This document shows positions 28,385 to 36,866 of a DNA stretch of 64,000 bases, piece by piece. Source of the DNA: Streptococcus infantis (GTDB lineage: Bacteria > Bacillota > Bacilli > Lactobacillales > Streptococcaceae); contig NZ_JYOV01000012.1 of NCBI RefSeq assembly GCF_000963255.1, positions 124,001 to 188,000 of the forward strand, in the 5' to 3' direction. The translations under genes and the position numbers were made by a program. Numbering within the stretch: the stretch's first letter is position 1; each line of letters begins with the position of its first letter. The notes under the pieces are model-generated. The model did no database searches and was not told where the DNA came from. It saw only the letters and a program-made list of their open reading frames with translations.

Positions 28385-28485
28385 AAACCTTTAAAGCAGT
28401 CCAGAGAGGCAGCTAAGGTTAGACGGTGAAAGGGTGGATTCTACCCATTTTTCGTGGAACCTTGCTGTTGGCAGGTTCCTTTTTT
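28385..28485 (+). promoter_or_regulatory. PyrR-responsive attenuator of pyrFE
   Basis: The leader contains AGTCCAGAGAGGC (28398-28410), which matches the PyrR binding-loop consensus ARUCCNGNGAGGYU. It ends in a strong intrinsic terminator: GGAACCTTGC paired with GCAGGTTCC and a T run (28456-28485). When UMP is plentiful, PyrR bound to the loop is expected to favour the terminator and reduce pyrimidine synthesis. pyrR itself is not in the window. Confidence 0.88.
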
Positions 28486-28537
28486 GTAGTCTTTTTGACG
28501 GAAGCTGGGCTGATAAGAAAGATAAGAGGAGAAACGC

Positions 28538-29233
28538 ATGCGTGAAAGTCGCCCAGTCATAGCTCTGGATTTTCCAAGTTTTGAAGAAGCCAAGGAGTTC
28601 TTAGCCCTATTTCCAGCAGAGGAAAAGCTCTATGTCAAAGTAGGAATGGAAATCTACTATGCTGTAGGACCTGAAGTTGTCCGTTATTTGAAGTCATTAG
28701 GACATAGTGTCTTTTTGGATCTCAAACTGCATGATATTCCCAATACAGTCAAATCAACCATGAAAATTTTATCGAACCTGGGAGTTGATATGACCAATGT
28801 GCAGGCAGCAGGTGGGGTTGAGATGATGCAAGCAGCGCGTGAAGGATTGGGAGACAAGGGGATTCTCATAGCTGTTACCCAATTAACCTCAACCTCGGAG
28901 GAACAAATGCAAGAATGTCAAAATATCCAAACCAGCCTCCAAGAGTCGGTTATCCACTATGCCCAGAAAACAGCTGAAGCTGGTCTAGATGGAGTCGTTT
29001 GCTCGGCCCAAGAAGCCAAGCTTATCAAACAAGCAACTCATGAAGACTTTATCTGTCTGACACCAGGGATTCGCCCAAGAGGGACAGAAGCAGGGGATCA
29101 GAAACGGGTAGTAACCCCAGGAGAAGCTTACCAGATTGGCAGTGACTACATCGTAGTTGGACGCCCAATCACTCAAGCAACTGATCCAGTCGCAGCTTAT
29201 CATGCTATCAAGGATGAGTGGAACCAAGACTGA
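28538..29233 (+). CDS. pyrF: Orotidine 5'-phosphate decarboxylase
   Basis: PyrF decarboxylates OMP to UMP, the last step of de novo pyrimidine synthesis. The 231-residue product has the catalytic K/D set in [12 protein letters not shown] (D-x-K-x-x-D), VKVGMEIYY near the start, and the phosphate-binding LTPGIRP and VVGRPIT motifs at the end. AGAGGAG lies upstream. It is followed 39 bases later by pyrE, and both are controlled by the PyrR leader. Confidence 0.97.
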   Translation: MRESRPVIALDFPSFEEAKEFLALFPAEEKLYVKVGMEIYYAVGPEVVRYLKSLGHSVFLDLKLHDIPNTVKSTMKILSNLGVDMTNVQAAGGVEMMQAAREGLGDKGILIAVTQLTSTSEEQMQECQNIQTSLQESVIHYAQKTAEAGLDGVVCSAQEAKLIKQATHEDFICLTPGIRPRGTEAGDQKRVVTPGEAYQIGSDYIVVGRPITQATDPVAAYHAIKDEWNQD

Positions 29234-29272
29234 AATTAAAGAAATAGATTATAAAAACAAAAGGAGTAGACC

Positions 29273-29905
29273 ATGACACTTGCTAAAGATATTGCTAGCC
29301 ATCTATTGAAAATTCAAGCCGTTTACCTCAAACCAGAAGAACCTTTTACTTGGGCATCAGGTATCAAGTCACCGATTTATACGGACAATCGTGTGACGCT
29401 TGCTTATCCAGATACTCGTAGCTTGATTGAAAATGGTTTTGTGGAAGCTATTAAGGCAGAATTCCCAGAAGTAGAAGTGATTGCAGGAACAGCGACTGCA
29501 GGTATTCCTCATGGTGCCATCATCGCTGATAAGATGAACTTGCCATTTGCCTATATCCGTAGCAAACCAAAAGACCATGGTGCTGGAAATCAAATCGAAG
29601 GCCGTGTAGCCCAAGGACAAAAGATGGTCGTTGTCGAAGATTTGATTTCAACTGGCGGTTCAGTTCTTGAAGCCGTAGCAGCTGCTAAACGTGAAGGAGC
29701 TGATGTTCTTGGAGTTGTGGCTATTTTCAGCTATCAATTACCAAAAGCAGATAAGAACTTTGCCGATGCTGGTGTCAAACTAGTAACCCTTTCAAACTAC
29801 AGCGAGCTCATCCACCTAGCACAAGAAGAAGGCTACATCACACCAGAAGGACTCGACCTCCTAAAACGCTTTAAAGAAGACCAAGAAAATTGGCAAAATG
29901 CTTAA
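29273..29905 (+). CDS. pyrE: Orotate phosphoribosyltransferase
   Basis: PyrE joins orotate with PRPP to give OMP, the substrate of PyrF. The 210-residue product contains the PRPP-binding loop [12 protein letters not shown] and the flexible-loop sequence [17 protein letters not shown], both typical. AAAGGAG precedes the start. No clear terminator follows; an IS remnant begins 25 bases downstream, which may have replaced the original end of the operon. Confidence 0.97.
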   Translation: MTLAKDIASHLLKIQAVYLKPEEPFTWASGIKSPIYTDNRVTLAYPDTRSLIENGFVEAIKAEFPEVEVIAGTATAGIPHGAIIADKMNLPFAYIRSKPKDHGAGNQIEGRVAQGQKMVVVEDLISTGGSVLEAVAAAKREGADVLGVVAIFSYQLPKADKNFADAGVKLVTLSNYSELIHLAQEEGYITPEGLDLLKRFKEDQENWQNA

Positions 29906-29930
29906 GACATAGAAAATCAGGTAGTCCAAA

Positions 29931-30260
29931 TGAACTGCTCCCTGTCAAGTTGACAATGAATAATAAAAGATTAAGCACGGGCCTTGTTCCTCATTTCAAG
30001 AGGGGAAAGGCCCGTGTTGCGCCCTTGAAAACGAAAAGTAGATATCGGCGACAAGTTCCTCAAAAGTCTTATACTTCTTCAACTTGTCACTCTTTGTTTT
30101 AAAGTATTCCAAGAAGCGTTTAATTGCAGAATTATCAATACATATATCAGTTCTAGATATCGAGCAGTGGTGATCATCCAGTATTTTCGTGGTGTATACT
30201 ATGATTCACAATCCCTATGAATCAGCGAGGTTGCGCTTACATTAGGCTTTATAGATTTTC
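29931..30260 (-). pseudogene. IS3-family transposase remnant (orfB 3' end, frameshifted)
   Basis: On the minus strand the sequence reads DNSAIKRFLEYFKTKSDKLK, then KYKTFEELVADIYFSF, and after a one-base frameshift in a T run near 30028 continues QGRNTGLSPLEMRNKARA and stop (29971-29973). This is the C-terminus of an IS3/IS150-group integrase. Upstream, an HRDCES-stop-Y segment replaces the catalytic HSDxGxxY motif, with more frameshifts, and the expected catalytic Glu after DNSAI is Lys. The element end, TGAACTGCTCCCTG, starts at 29931 and recurs at 41041. The rest of the IS is lost. No gene is seen in 30261-30309. Confidence 0.8.
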
Positions 30261-30309
30261 CATAACTAAGGGATTATCATTTGCAGCTCCTTCATTGAAT
30301 TTAGTGATG

Positions 30310-30338
30310 TTGATGATATGAGTCTGGTATGATATAAT
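30310..30338 (+). promoter_or_regulatory. Promoter of the Fst-type toxin mRNA
   Basis: TTGATG (30310-30315) and TATAAT (30333-30338) are 17 bases apart. Transcription should start near 30345, giving a ~190-nt toxin mRNA that ends at the hairpin at 30498-30532. A C-rich leader (CCTC at 30049-equivalent position 30349-30352) can pair with GAGG of the ribosome binding site. Confidence 0.75.
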
Positions 30339-30370
30339 GTTTTCGCCCCCTCAATTTAAGGAAGGGAGGT

Positions 30371-30398
30371 GTTACATATGTTAGAAACTTTACTCACA
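30371..30398 (+). repeat. Direct repeats of the toxin locus, copy 1 (5' of toxin)
   Basis: GTTACATATG (30371-30380) includes the toxin start codon, and TTACTCACA (30390-30398) follows inside the toxin gene. Both recur beyond the terminator in the same orientation (30534-30543 and 30552-30560). They make the antisense RNA complementary to the toxin start region. Confidence 0.85.
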
Positions 30399-30473
30399 GT
30401 GTTTCTAGCTCCGTTACTGATTAACGTCTTATCTGAGCTTTTCAAGTTATGGATTAAGAAACGTAAGAAGTAA
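30378..30473 (+). CDS. Fst-family type I toxin peptide
   Basis: A 31-residue hydrophobic peptide: MLETLLTVFLAPLLINVLSE followed by LFKLWIKKRKK. It has one membrane helix with a central alanine-proline (AP) pair, a conserved tryptophan and a basic C-terminal tail. This is the pattern of Fst/Ldr-type membrane toxins, such as the plasmid pAD1 toxin. GGGAGGTG lies seven bases before the ATG. It has its own promoter, a terminator shared with a converging antisense RNA, and direct repeats as in par/fst loci. Known members depolarise the membrane when unneutralised. It may be a chromosomal stabilisation or stress module. Confidence 0.85.
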   Translation: MLETLLTVFLAPLLINVLSELFKLWIKKRKK

Positions 30474-30497
30474 TGGTTAACCCTTTTAGAGGGTAGC

Positions 30498-30532
30498 AAA
30501 AAACCCCATCGATGGCACGGTGGGGCTTTTTT
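30498..30532. terminator. Bidirectional terminator shared by toxin and antitoxin RNAs
   Basis: CCCCATCG (30504-30511) pairs with CGGTGGGG (30518-30525), with six A before and six T after, so it terminates both strands. Confidence 0.88.
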
Positions 30533-30533
30533 A

Positions 30534-30560
30534 GTTACATATGCTGTAACCTTACTCACA
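30534..30560 (-). repeat. Direct repeats of the toxin locus, copy 2 (in antisense RNA)
   Basis: GTTACATATG (30534-30543) and TTACTCACA (30552-30560) repeat the toxin-side copies exactly, with start-to-start spacing of 18 bases here and 19 in copy 1. They lie inside the predicted antisense RNA. Confidence 0.85.
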
Positions 30561-30570
30561 TTGTAGATTA

Positions 30571-30599
30571 ATTTTAACACATAACCCCTGATATTTCAA
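30571..30599 (-). promoter_or_regulatory. Promoter of the antisense antitoxin RNA
   Basis: Read on the minus strand: TTGAAA (30594-30599), 17 bases, TAAAAT (30571-30576). It drives transcription toward the toxin gene. Confidence 0.78.
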
Positions 30600-30803
30600 G
30601 CCTTTATTTCACTTTTTTGTAGAACTCACTAGGTAAGCCTGGATTACTAACACTTGTAGTTTAAGTCTATACAACTTAAATAAAACATGAGCTACTGAGT
30701 TCCATTATACAATAAAGAAATCAACTCTTTCCTAAGGAATTTCCACCCGCATTTTGGGCTTTTGTGCTAAAATAGACTTATAAATTTAAAATAAGGAATG
30801 TTT
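30600..30803 (+). promoter_or_regulatory. Gap with extended -10 promoter for xpaC-telA
   Basis: No gene is seen between the toxin locus and xpaC. TGC-TAAAAT at 30765-30773 is an extended -10 element 30 bases before the xpaC start. Confidence 0.5.
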
Positions 30804-31610
30804 ATGAAATCGGGTAATGGTTTTTGGAAAGGATGCCTCTATTTTTGGGGAGTTTTGTTTTTGCTGGGTCTTCTGATTCAGTATGCGCTACCTCTAGCGA
30901 TTTGTGTTCTGCTGGGTTATGGTGGTTACCTGTTTTACAGACGTTGGCGCTATCCTCTTTTGAAGGATCGTACTCTCGATGATCAGATTGAACTTTTAAA
31001 AGCTCGGATTCGTCAGGCTGATAAAAATATTCAGCAACTAGAGGGAGCCTTGGCTGAAAAGGGTTCAGAATCTTATAAAAATATGGCTAATCAAGTATTA
31101 ATTGAATTGCGAGAAATTCATCAGGAAGCAGATCGTCTCAAGTTCTATATCGGTGATGATGTGTATAACCGCATTGATAAAAAGGTTCGTACAGTTCGAG
31201 CAAACATCAATATTCAGTTAGAACATTTGGAAAGAGAAAGTCAAGTGGATCTTGAAAAAGCAGAGCCAGAGGAATTAGCCCCTGAATTATCCCAGACCTT
31301 GGCCAATATTGCTATTGACCATCAGGCCATTTTAGACAAGATTGCTACTTCTGCTGAGGGGGATAAGGAAGAGTTGACTGCCATTCATAGTTTGAAGATG
31401 GAGAAATTCCAAACGATTTTAGAAGGCTATTTAAAGATTAAGGCCAATCCTAAAAACTATAATCGAGCAGAAGAACGTTTGCAACAAGCTAAAGCAGCTA
31501 TCGAACAATTTGACCTCGAGCTGGACCAAGTGTTAAGAGAGCTTAATGAAACAGATATGCGTGATTTCGATATCAGTCTGCGTATCCTAGAAAAAGATCG
31601 TAGAGAATAG
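30804..31610 (+). CDS. XpaC-like membrane protein
   Basis: A 268-residue protein paired with telA. The start at 30804 is preferred over 30798 because AAGGA lies six bases before it. Two adjacent hydrophobic stretches (about 9-45) anchor it in the membrane; the rest is a charged, helical cytoplasmic domain (LLKARIRQADKNIQQLEGAL...). XpaC family proteins were named for an indirect effect on X-phosphate hydrolysis in Bacillus; their real role is unclear, but they accompany TelA. The last ~107 residues (159-265) are clearly related to the N-terminus of the HsdR encoded downstream. Confidence 0.82.
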   Translation: MKSGNGFWKGCLYFWGVLFLLGLLIQYALPLAICVLLGYGGYLFYRRWRYPLLKDRTLDDQIELLKARIRQADKNIQQLEGALAEKGSESYKNMANQVLIELREIHQEADRLKFYIGDDVYNRIDKKVRTVRANINIQLEHLERESQVDLEKAEPEELAPELSQTLANIAIDHQAILDKIATSAEGDKEELTAIHSLKMEKFQTILEGYLKIKANPKNYNRAEERLQQAKAAIEQFDLELDQVLRELNETDMRDFDISLRILEKDRRE

Positions 31611-31631
31611 GTTAGAAATAAAGGAGTAACC

Positions 31632-32879
31632 ATGACAGAATTTAATTTTGATATTGACCAGATTGCCAATAATGCGGTAGCTAAGGTGGACAAGACAACT
31701 CAAATCATCGAGACCAATACTGGCTCAGACAAGACCTTGACCTTCCTTGAGAAGTTGAGCCTTGAACAGCAAGAAGGAATCAAGGCGCGCGTGCCCCAGT
31801 TAGTAGATCAGTTTGTCACCAATCAAAATGCCCTTTTGGATTTTGGACAATCTGCTGTAGAAGGTGTGAATAATACGGTCAATCGTATCTTGTCAGAACA
31901 AAAGAAACTGCAGATTCCCCAAGTGGATGATCTACTTAAGAATACCAACCGTGAGTTGCAAGGCTTTGTCGTCAAATACAAGAACGCTGAAATAGCTGAG
32001 TTAGAAGAAAAGCCAAACTTTTTGCAACGATTGTTTAACAAGAGCAAGAACACGCTACAAGAATTTTACTTTGACTCAAAAACGGTGGAGCAAAAACTCG
32101 ATGGCATGGCTGCCGCAGTGGTTAAGCAAGAAGATGTCTTAGCTCGAAATATCGTCTCTGCTGAGATGTTGATTGAAGACAATACCAAATCCATTGAAAA
32201 TCTAGTGGGAGTGATCTCCTTTATCGAAGCCAGCCAGACAGAAGCTGGCAATCGCGCTGCAGAACTGAAAGCTCAAGCTGATCAACTCGATACAAGTACG
32301 GTAGAATACCAAACCAAGTCTCAAGAATTGGCCCGCATGGCTGAAGTGGTCAATACCCTCGAACAACAACACACAGAGTATGTCAGCCGTCTTTATGTAG
32401 CCTGGGCAACAACACCTCAGATGCGTAATCTTGTGAAGGTGTCATCTGATATGCGCCAAAAATTGGGTATGCTTCGTCGCAATACCATCCCGACAATGAA
32501 ACTTTCGATTGCCCAACTTGGTATTTTGCAACAATCAATGAAATCAGGTGTCGTGGCAGATGCCATTGTCAATGCTAACAACTCAGCCCTTCAGATGCTA
32601 GCTGAAACCAGTAAGGAAGTGATTCCGCAGATGGAACGAATTGCCCAAAGCCCGACAGTAGCTGTCGAATCGGTTACCAAATTGGCTGAAAGTCTGGTCG
32701 CTCAAAACCAAGGTATCGTCGCTGCTATTGAATTGGGCCGCCAGAAACGTGCCCAACTAGAAACAAGCATCGTCAAGTCCGCAGAAATGATCAATGATTC
32801 TGTCAAACTACGCGATGAGAAAATCGTCCAAGCCCTTTTAGACCAAGGAAAGGCTGCTCAGAAAGAAGTACAGGAATAA
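31632..32879 (+). CDS. telA: TelA-family toxic anion resistance protein
   Basis: A 415-residue cytoplasmic, almost fully helical protein of the TelA family, linked to tellurite and other envelope or toxic-anion stress. Family features include KPNFLQRLFNKSKNT, IEDNTKSIENLVGVISFIEA, VWATTPQMRNL-like VAWATTPQMRNL, and a helical C-terminus with ELGRQKRAQLE. AAAGGAG precedes the start, 21 bases after xpaC. The pair is a stable two-gene operon in many Firmicutes. The mechanism is unknown. Confidence 0.9.
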   Translation: MTEFNFDIDQIANNAVAKVDKTTQIIETNTGSDKTLTFLEKLSLEQQEGIKARVPQLVDQFVTNQNALLDFGQSAVEGVNNTVNRILSEQKKLQIPQVDDLLKNTNRELQGFVVKYKNAEIAELEEKPNFLQRLFNKSKNTLQEFYFDSKTVEQKLDGMAAAVVKQEDVLARNIVSAEMLIEDNTKSIENLVGVISFIEASQTEAGNRAAELKAQADQLDTSTVEYQTKSQELARMAEVVNTLEQQHTEYVSRLYVAWATTPQMRNLVKVSSDMRQKLGMLRRNTIPTMKLSIAQLGILQQSMKSGVVADAIVNANNSALQMLAETSKEVIPQMERIAQSPTVAVESVTKLAESLVAQNQGIVAAIELGRQKRAQLETSIVKSAEMINDSVKLRDEKIVQALLDQGKAAQKEVQE

Positions 32880-32885
32880 CACACA

Positions 32886-32919
32886 AATCCCCTGTAAGCC
32901 TAGCTTGCAAGGGATTTTT
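32886..32919 (+). terminator. Terminator after telA
   Basis: AATCCC pairs with GGGATT, with further TG/CA pairing inside, followed by TTTTTC. Confidence 0.75.
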
Positions 32920-33023
32920 CTTTGTCTAGGAGTACCTTGCCCTTCCTCGACAGTTACCAGCAAGCAAGTTTACTCTAAAATAGAGATAAAACCATGGTAA
33001 GCCTTTTCCCAACAAGGCTTTTA

Positions 33024-33032
33024 TGCTACAAT
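33024..33032 (+). promoter_or_regulatory. Extended -10 promoter upstream of hsdR
   Basis: TGC-TACAAT forms an extended -10 element; transcription from it would start near 33039 and give a ~200-nt hsdR leader. The transcript begins with a 9-bp hairpin (AAGGTGTTG ... CAACACCTT). Confidence 0.5.
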
Positions 33033-33100
33033 AGAAGGAAGTAAAGGTGTTGTTTTTCAATCTTATCAACACCTTGGATGAATGAAAAGGAAGAGTCCCT

Positions 33101-33154
33101 ATGGTTTTCAGATTTAAGCAAATAACTAGCTTGCATATATATATATATATATAA
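33101..33154 (+). CDS. Possible 17-codon leader peptide in the hsdR leader
   Basis: ATG at 33101 has AAGGAAG seven bases upstream and opens the reading frame MVFRFKQITSLHIYIYI, which runs through the (AT)9 tract and stops right at its end. A change of one AT unit would alter where this frame stops. It may be a leader peptide, a gene remnant or chance; I have no family match. Confidence 0.3.
   Translation: MVFRFKQITSLHIYIYI
33135..33152 (+). repeat. (AT)9 dinucleotide tract upstream of hsdR
   Basis: Nine uninterrupted AT units, the longest simple repeat I saw in the window. Such tracts change length by slipped-strand mispairing and underlie phase variation in some other bacteria. It lies about 85 bases upstream of the hsdR start. 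Confidence 0.95.
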
Positions 33155-33165
33155 ATAAACTCACG

Positions 33166-33238
33166 TTTTCATACCCATTTTCAAAACCTACCAATGTTTT
33201 TGGTAGGCTTTTTGCGTTGTAGAAATGGGGTGTGAAAA
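33166..33238 (+). promoter_or_regulatory. hsdR leader structure masking the ribosome binding site, with nested terminator
   Basis: Bases 33166-33182 (TTTTCATACCCATTTTC) pair with 33222-33238 (GAAATGGGGTGTGAAAA), about 16 pairs with one bulged G. The right arm contains the GGGGTG ribosome binding site and the A of the hsdR ATG. Inside this stem lies an intrinsic terminator-like hairpin (CCTACCAA/TTGGTAGG, 33187-33207, then CTTTTT). Both parts would limit hsdR expression. Confidence 0.65.
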
Positions 33239-36200
33239 TGGCTTACACTTTATCAAAAGAATTAGAACAAGAACTCATCGTTTCAGCGCCTGAGTTACGG
33301 CCTAGTTATGCTGCCATCGTAGAATACCTAGAAGCTATCAACCAGAAAGAAGCATCTGGAAGCAATTCTCAGGAACTCCAGAACCAGCTTGCTATTCAGC
33401 TGAGACGTTTAGAAGATTTGGTGCAGGGCTATATCCAAATAAAGAAGAATCCCCATCACTACCTAGATGCAGATAAAGACCTGACAGCAGCCTATCAAGC
33501 CATAAAAGGTACGGAGCAAGCCCTTCTGGAAAAATTGCAACATCTCAACCAAGTAGCCTTGCAGGATTTCCATATCAGCCAGAGACTCTCTCCTAAAGAC
33601 GAGACTGCTATCCCTGTAGCAGGTAAACCCAAAACCAAACAGGAATTGGCTATCGAGCGGGATTTGATTAATCAGCTGACAAAGGGAGAAAGTCAGTGGG
33701 TGTATCGACCTGAGTTAAATACAGAAGACCTCCTATGGGGAAACTTTTTTGCCAAGCTGGAAGCCAATAATGTCCGCATTTTGCAAGACCATCCCCTTAC
33801 AAATTCAGAGAAAAATCAAATCAAAAACCAGCTCAATTTTGTCAACTTCTATGAAGCAGCCAAGTGGATAGCAGGGGAAAATGGCATTGCCAAGGTGCAG
33901 GTTCAACGTGAAGATGCCAGTCTAGGCACCATTCGCTTGGAAGTTTTGTGGAGAAACAATGTCGCAGGTGGCAAATCCAGCTATGAGGTTGTCAACCAAG
34001 TCATCACAGGCGGAGAAGGGATTCGCCAGCGTCGTGGGGATGTGACTTTGTTAATCAATGGTCTGCCAATGATTCAGATCGAACTAAAAAGCCGTTCTCA
34101 TCCTTACATGGATGCCTTCCGTCAGATTAAAAAATACGACCAAGAAGGACAGTTCAGAGGCATTTTTTCAAGTCTTCAGATGTTTGTCGTCTCTAATGTC
34201 ACAGAAACTCGCTACATCGCAGCTGCCAAAGCCAACAAGCTAAATGAGCGCTTCTTGACCAAGTGGGTCGATAGTGAAAATAGACCTCAACCTCAACTAT
34301 TTGACTTTGCAGAGTCTGTCTTGTCGATACCTAGAGCCCACGAGATGGTCATGCAGTATTCTGTCATCGATGATGACAAGAAGGCCTTGATTTTATTGCG
34401 TCCCTATCAGGTACATGCTATTGAAGCTATCCGTGAAGCTAGTCGCAAGCGCCAATCAGGCTATATTTGGCATACGACTGGTTCAGGAAAGACCTTGACA
34501 TCCTATAAGGTTTCGCGCAATCTGCTTCAGATACCATCCATTGAGAAGACAATCTTTGTGATTGATAGGACAGACCTCGACCAGCAGACGACCAGTTCTT
34601 TTCAGTCTTACGCAGAGAACGATATGATTGATATCGACGAGACCGATGATACACAGGAATTGGTTAAAAATCTAGCTTCTGATGACCGCCGTGTCGTTGT
34701 GACGACCATCCAGAAAATCAATGCTATGATTCGTCAGTTTGATGAAGGCCGTCACCAAAAGGTTTACAATCGTATCAAGCAACTCAAACTAGCCTTTGTC
34801 GTCGATGAATGCCATCGCGCAGTGACTCCTGAACGCCAGCGCCACCTAGAGCACTTCTTTACCAATTCTCTCTGGTATGGGTTTACAGGAACGCCTATCT
34901 TTACAGAAAATAAACGTGAACAAAAAGGAGACCTTGCTCAGACGACCGAAGAGCAGTACGGTGACTGTCTCCACCAATATACCGTCAAAGAAGCCATCCA
35001 TGACAAGGCGGTTCTTGGCTTTAATGTGGAGTATCAGACAACCATGCCTGGTTGGGCAGAAGATGAGATTGACGAGGAGCGTTATGATGACGAAGGCCAC
35101 ATGCTTGCAGTTTTAGATGCTATTCTCAATCGCTCAAGACGCAAACTCGGTTTCCAAAATGGAGTAGGAAAAACTTATGAAGCCATTTTGACCGTCAAAA
35201 GCATTGCCCGTGCGCAGGCCTATTATAATCTGATTAAGCAAGTCAAAAATGGAGAAAAGTCTTTAAGCATTTCGGAAAATGTTAAAAAGATCTTGCCAGA
35301 CTTTCCTAAGGTTGCCATTACCTACTCTGTGACAGAGAATGAAGCAGACTCCTATGTCAACCAAGCCTATATGGAGGAGAGCTTAGAAGACTACAATGCC
35401 ATGTTTGGCACCCACTTTGGCCTAGCAACTATTGCTTCCTACAATAGCGACCTTAACGACCGTCTGGCCCGTAAGAAAGAACGCTTTGCCTTCCGTGAGG
35501 AACAGTTGGACCTGGTTATCGTGGTGGACCGCTTGTTGACAGGCTTTGATGCCCCTTGTCTATCGACCCTGTTCATGGATCGCCAGCCCATGAAACCCCA
35601 GCATATCATTCAGGCCTTTTCACGAACCAATCGCCTCTTTGATGAAGGCAAGAAATTCGGCCAAATCGTTACCTTCCAAACGCCTGACCGCTTTAAAGAA
35701 AAAGTGGATGAAGCTCTGAGCCTCTACTCAAATGGTGGCGAAACCAGTGTCTTAGCCCCAGAATGGCAGGAGGAGAAGGCCAAGTTTATGGAGAAGGTTC
35801 ATCAACTACTGGCTATCGCTCCAAGTCCAGAGCAGGTGCCTGATTTGGATACAGCGACAGATGCAGAATTAAAACGCTTTGCCAAGGCCTTCCAAGAATT
35901 TGACAAGCTCCTATCTTCTATACAAGTCTATTCGGACTATGATGAGAAAGTCATTCTCAGAGAAATTGGACTCAGCCTAGAAGACATCGAGAACTTTGCC
36001 GGCCAATATCACAATGTCATCGAAGAACTCCGCAGACGTAGACCAGAAGACCAAGGAGATGAAGGCGTTCTCGTAGATATAGAGTATGAACTCGAATCCA
36101 TCCGCACCGACGAGATAAACTATCACTATATCCTCTCTCTTATCCAAGCCCTAATCGAAAATCGGGAAAACCTCATCGGTAAAAAGGAAAAGAGCCTAGT

Positions 36201-36600
36201 AGATAACTATATTGAAGATTTGAACAAATCCAATCCCAAGTTATCCAGCCTCATCTCCAAACTCTGGCAGAATGTCCAAGCTGATGCCAAGAGTTATCAG
36301 GGACAGTCTGTAACCCATAAGTTGGATGAGATGATTGAGCTAACTACCCAGCAAAAGATTCGTGAAACGGCAGATTATTGGCAGATAGGAGAGGATGAAC
36401 TCCAGTTCGTAGTGGACAACTACCGCATCGGACGAGATAAGCAAAATGGTGAAAAAGCCATCACAGAATCTCAGGACTACCTCGCCTATAAGGAAGCCCA
36501 TGGAGACGAGGCACTACCAAAACTCAAATACAAAAAAGCCCTCAAAGAGGCCTATATGCGCATGATTTCAGAGGATATCTTACCGCTAAGGGGGAGATAG
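33238..36600 (+). CDS. hsdR: Type I restriction enzyme R subunit with XpaC-like N-terminal module
   Basis: HsdR is the translocase/nuclease subunit of a type I restriction system. The 1120-residue product has the nuclease core D268...E282-x-K284, Walker A TGSGKT (414-419), DECH (523-526), TGTPI and later helicase motifs ([10 protein letters not shown]), then a helical C-terminus. Start: ATG 33238 after GGGGTG. Residues ~17-122 precede the usual HsdR N-terminus and resemble XpaC 159-265: in a 64-residue ungapped stretch I count 23 identities (e.g. GY-IK-NP, DF-IS-R). The gene is GC-richer than the abiH gene that follows. The order hsdR-abiH-hsdS-hsdM is unusual. Confidence 0.93.
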   Translation: MAYTLSKELEQELIVSAPELRPSYAAIVEYLEAINQKEASGSNSQELQNQLAIQLRRLEDLVQGYIQIKKNPHHYLDADKDLTAAYQAIKGTEQALLEKLQHLNQVALQDFHISQRLSPKDETAIPVAGKPKTKQELAIERDLINQLTKGESQWVYRPELNTEDLLWGNFFAKLEANNVRILQDHPLTNSEKNQIKNQLNFVNFYEAAKWIAGENGIAKVQVQREDASLGTIRLEVLWRNNVAGGKSSYEVVNQVITGGEGIRQRRGDVTLLINGLPMIQIELKSRSHPYMDAFRQIKKYDQEGQFRGIFSSLQMFVVSNVTETRYIAAAKANKLNERFLTKWVDSENRPQPQLFDFAESVLSIPRAHEMVMQYSVIDDDKKALILLRPYQVHAIEAIREASRKRQSGYIWHTTGSGKTLTSYKVSRNLLQIPSIEKTIFVIDRTDLDQQTTSSFQSYAENDMIDIDETDDTQELVKNLASDDRRVVVTTIQKINAMIRQFDEGRHQKVYNRIKQLKLAFVVDECHRAVTPERQRHLEHFFTNSLWYGFTGTPIFTENKREQKGDLAQTTEEQYGDCLHQYTVKEAIHDKAVLGFNVEYQTTMPGWAEDEIDEERYDDEGHMLAVLDAILNRSRRKLGFQNGVGKTYEAILTVKSIARAQAYYNLIKQVKNGEKSLSISENVKKILPDFPKVAITYSVTENEADSYVNQAYMEESLEDYNAMFGTHFGLATIASYNSDLNDRLARKKERFAFREEQLDLVIVVDRLLTGFDAPCLSTLFMDRQPMKPQHIIQAFSRTNRLFDEGKKFGQIVTFQTPDRFKEKVDEALSLYSNGGETSVLAPEWQEEKAKFMEKVHQLLAIAPSPEQVPDLDTATDAELKRFAKAFQEFDKLLSSIQVYSDYDEKVILREIGLSLEDIENFAGQYHNVIEELRRRRPEDQGDEGVLVDIEYELESIRTDEINYHYILSLIQALIENRENLIGKKEKSLVDNYIEDLNKSNPKLSSLISKLWQNVQADAKSYQGQSVTHKLDEMIELTTQQKIRETADYWQIGEDELQFVVDNYRIGRDKQNGEKAITESQDYLAYKEAHGDEALPKLKYKKALKEAYMRMISEDILPLRGR

Positions 36601-36658
36601 GTTTATTTGATGTTCTGATTTGCTAGATGTTTAACTTTATCTTGTCAAATCAGACCTT

Positions 36659-36866
36659 CTATTGTTTCAAAATAGGCAAAATTGAATAATAGAATGGTAT
36701 ATCTGTCTATCTAAAGTGTAAAAATGGCCAAAATTGAACAATAGGAATGAAAGGTGGACGTCCTAAAGTGCAAAAATAGGTAAAATTGAAGAATAGAAAT
36801 CAAAAAAATAAAATCTAAAGTGTAGAAATACGAAAGTTGAGTAATAGAAAGGGGGGATATAGTGGA
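36659..36866 (+). repeat. Four 52-bp tandem repeats upstream of abiH
   Basis: Units begin at 36659, 36711, 36763 and 36815, a constant period of 52. The shared part reads CTAAAGTGYAAAAATNGG, NAAAATTGAANAATAGAA; the last ~15 bases of each unit vary. The first and last units are the most diverged. The fourth ends in the abiH ribosome binding site (GGGGGG) and GTG start. Confidence 0.85.
36786..36814 (+). promoter_or_regulatory. Promoter of abiH-hsdS inside a 52-bp repeat
   Basis: TTGAAG (36786-36791) and TAAAAT (36809-36814) are 17 bases apart. The -35 lies in the conserved part of the third repeat unit, while the -10 comes from that unit's variable tail, so the other units do not form an equal promoter. 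Confidence 0.6.

Larger units (their letters stand above)
30495..30564 (-). ncRNA. Antisense antitoxin RNA (RNA II-like)
   Basis: A predicted ~70-nt RNA starts near 30564 on the minus strand and ends at the shared hairpin. Its 5' part contains the complements of the two direct repeats, so it can pair with the toxin mRNA at the ribosome binding site/start codon and in the early coding region, and its 3' hairpin is complementary to the toxin mRNA terminator. This matches the arrangement known for pAD1 RNA I/RNA II. Boundaries are estimates from promoter and terminator positions. Confidence 0.75.

Noticed and set aside
30371..30560. CRISPR-like repeat
   Set aside because: The two repeat pairs are direct repeats of a type I toxin-antitoxin locus, with only two copies and no spacers.
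36659..36866. CRISPR array of 52-bp units
   Set aside because: The units are contiguous and diverged, with no constant repeat plus unique spacer, and there are no cas genes.
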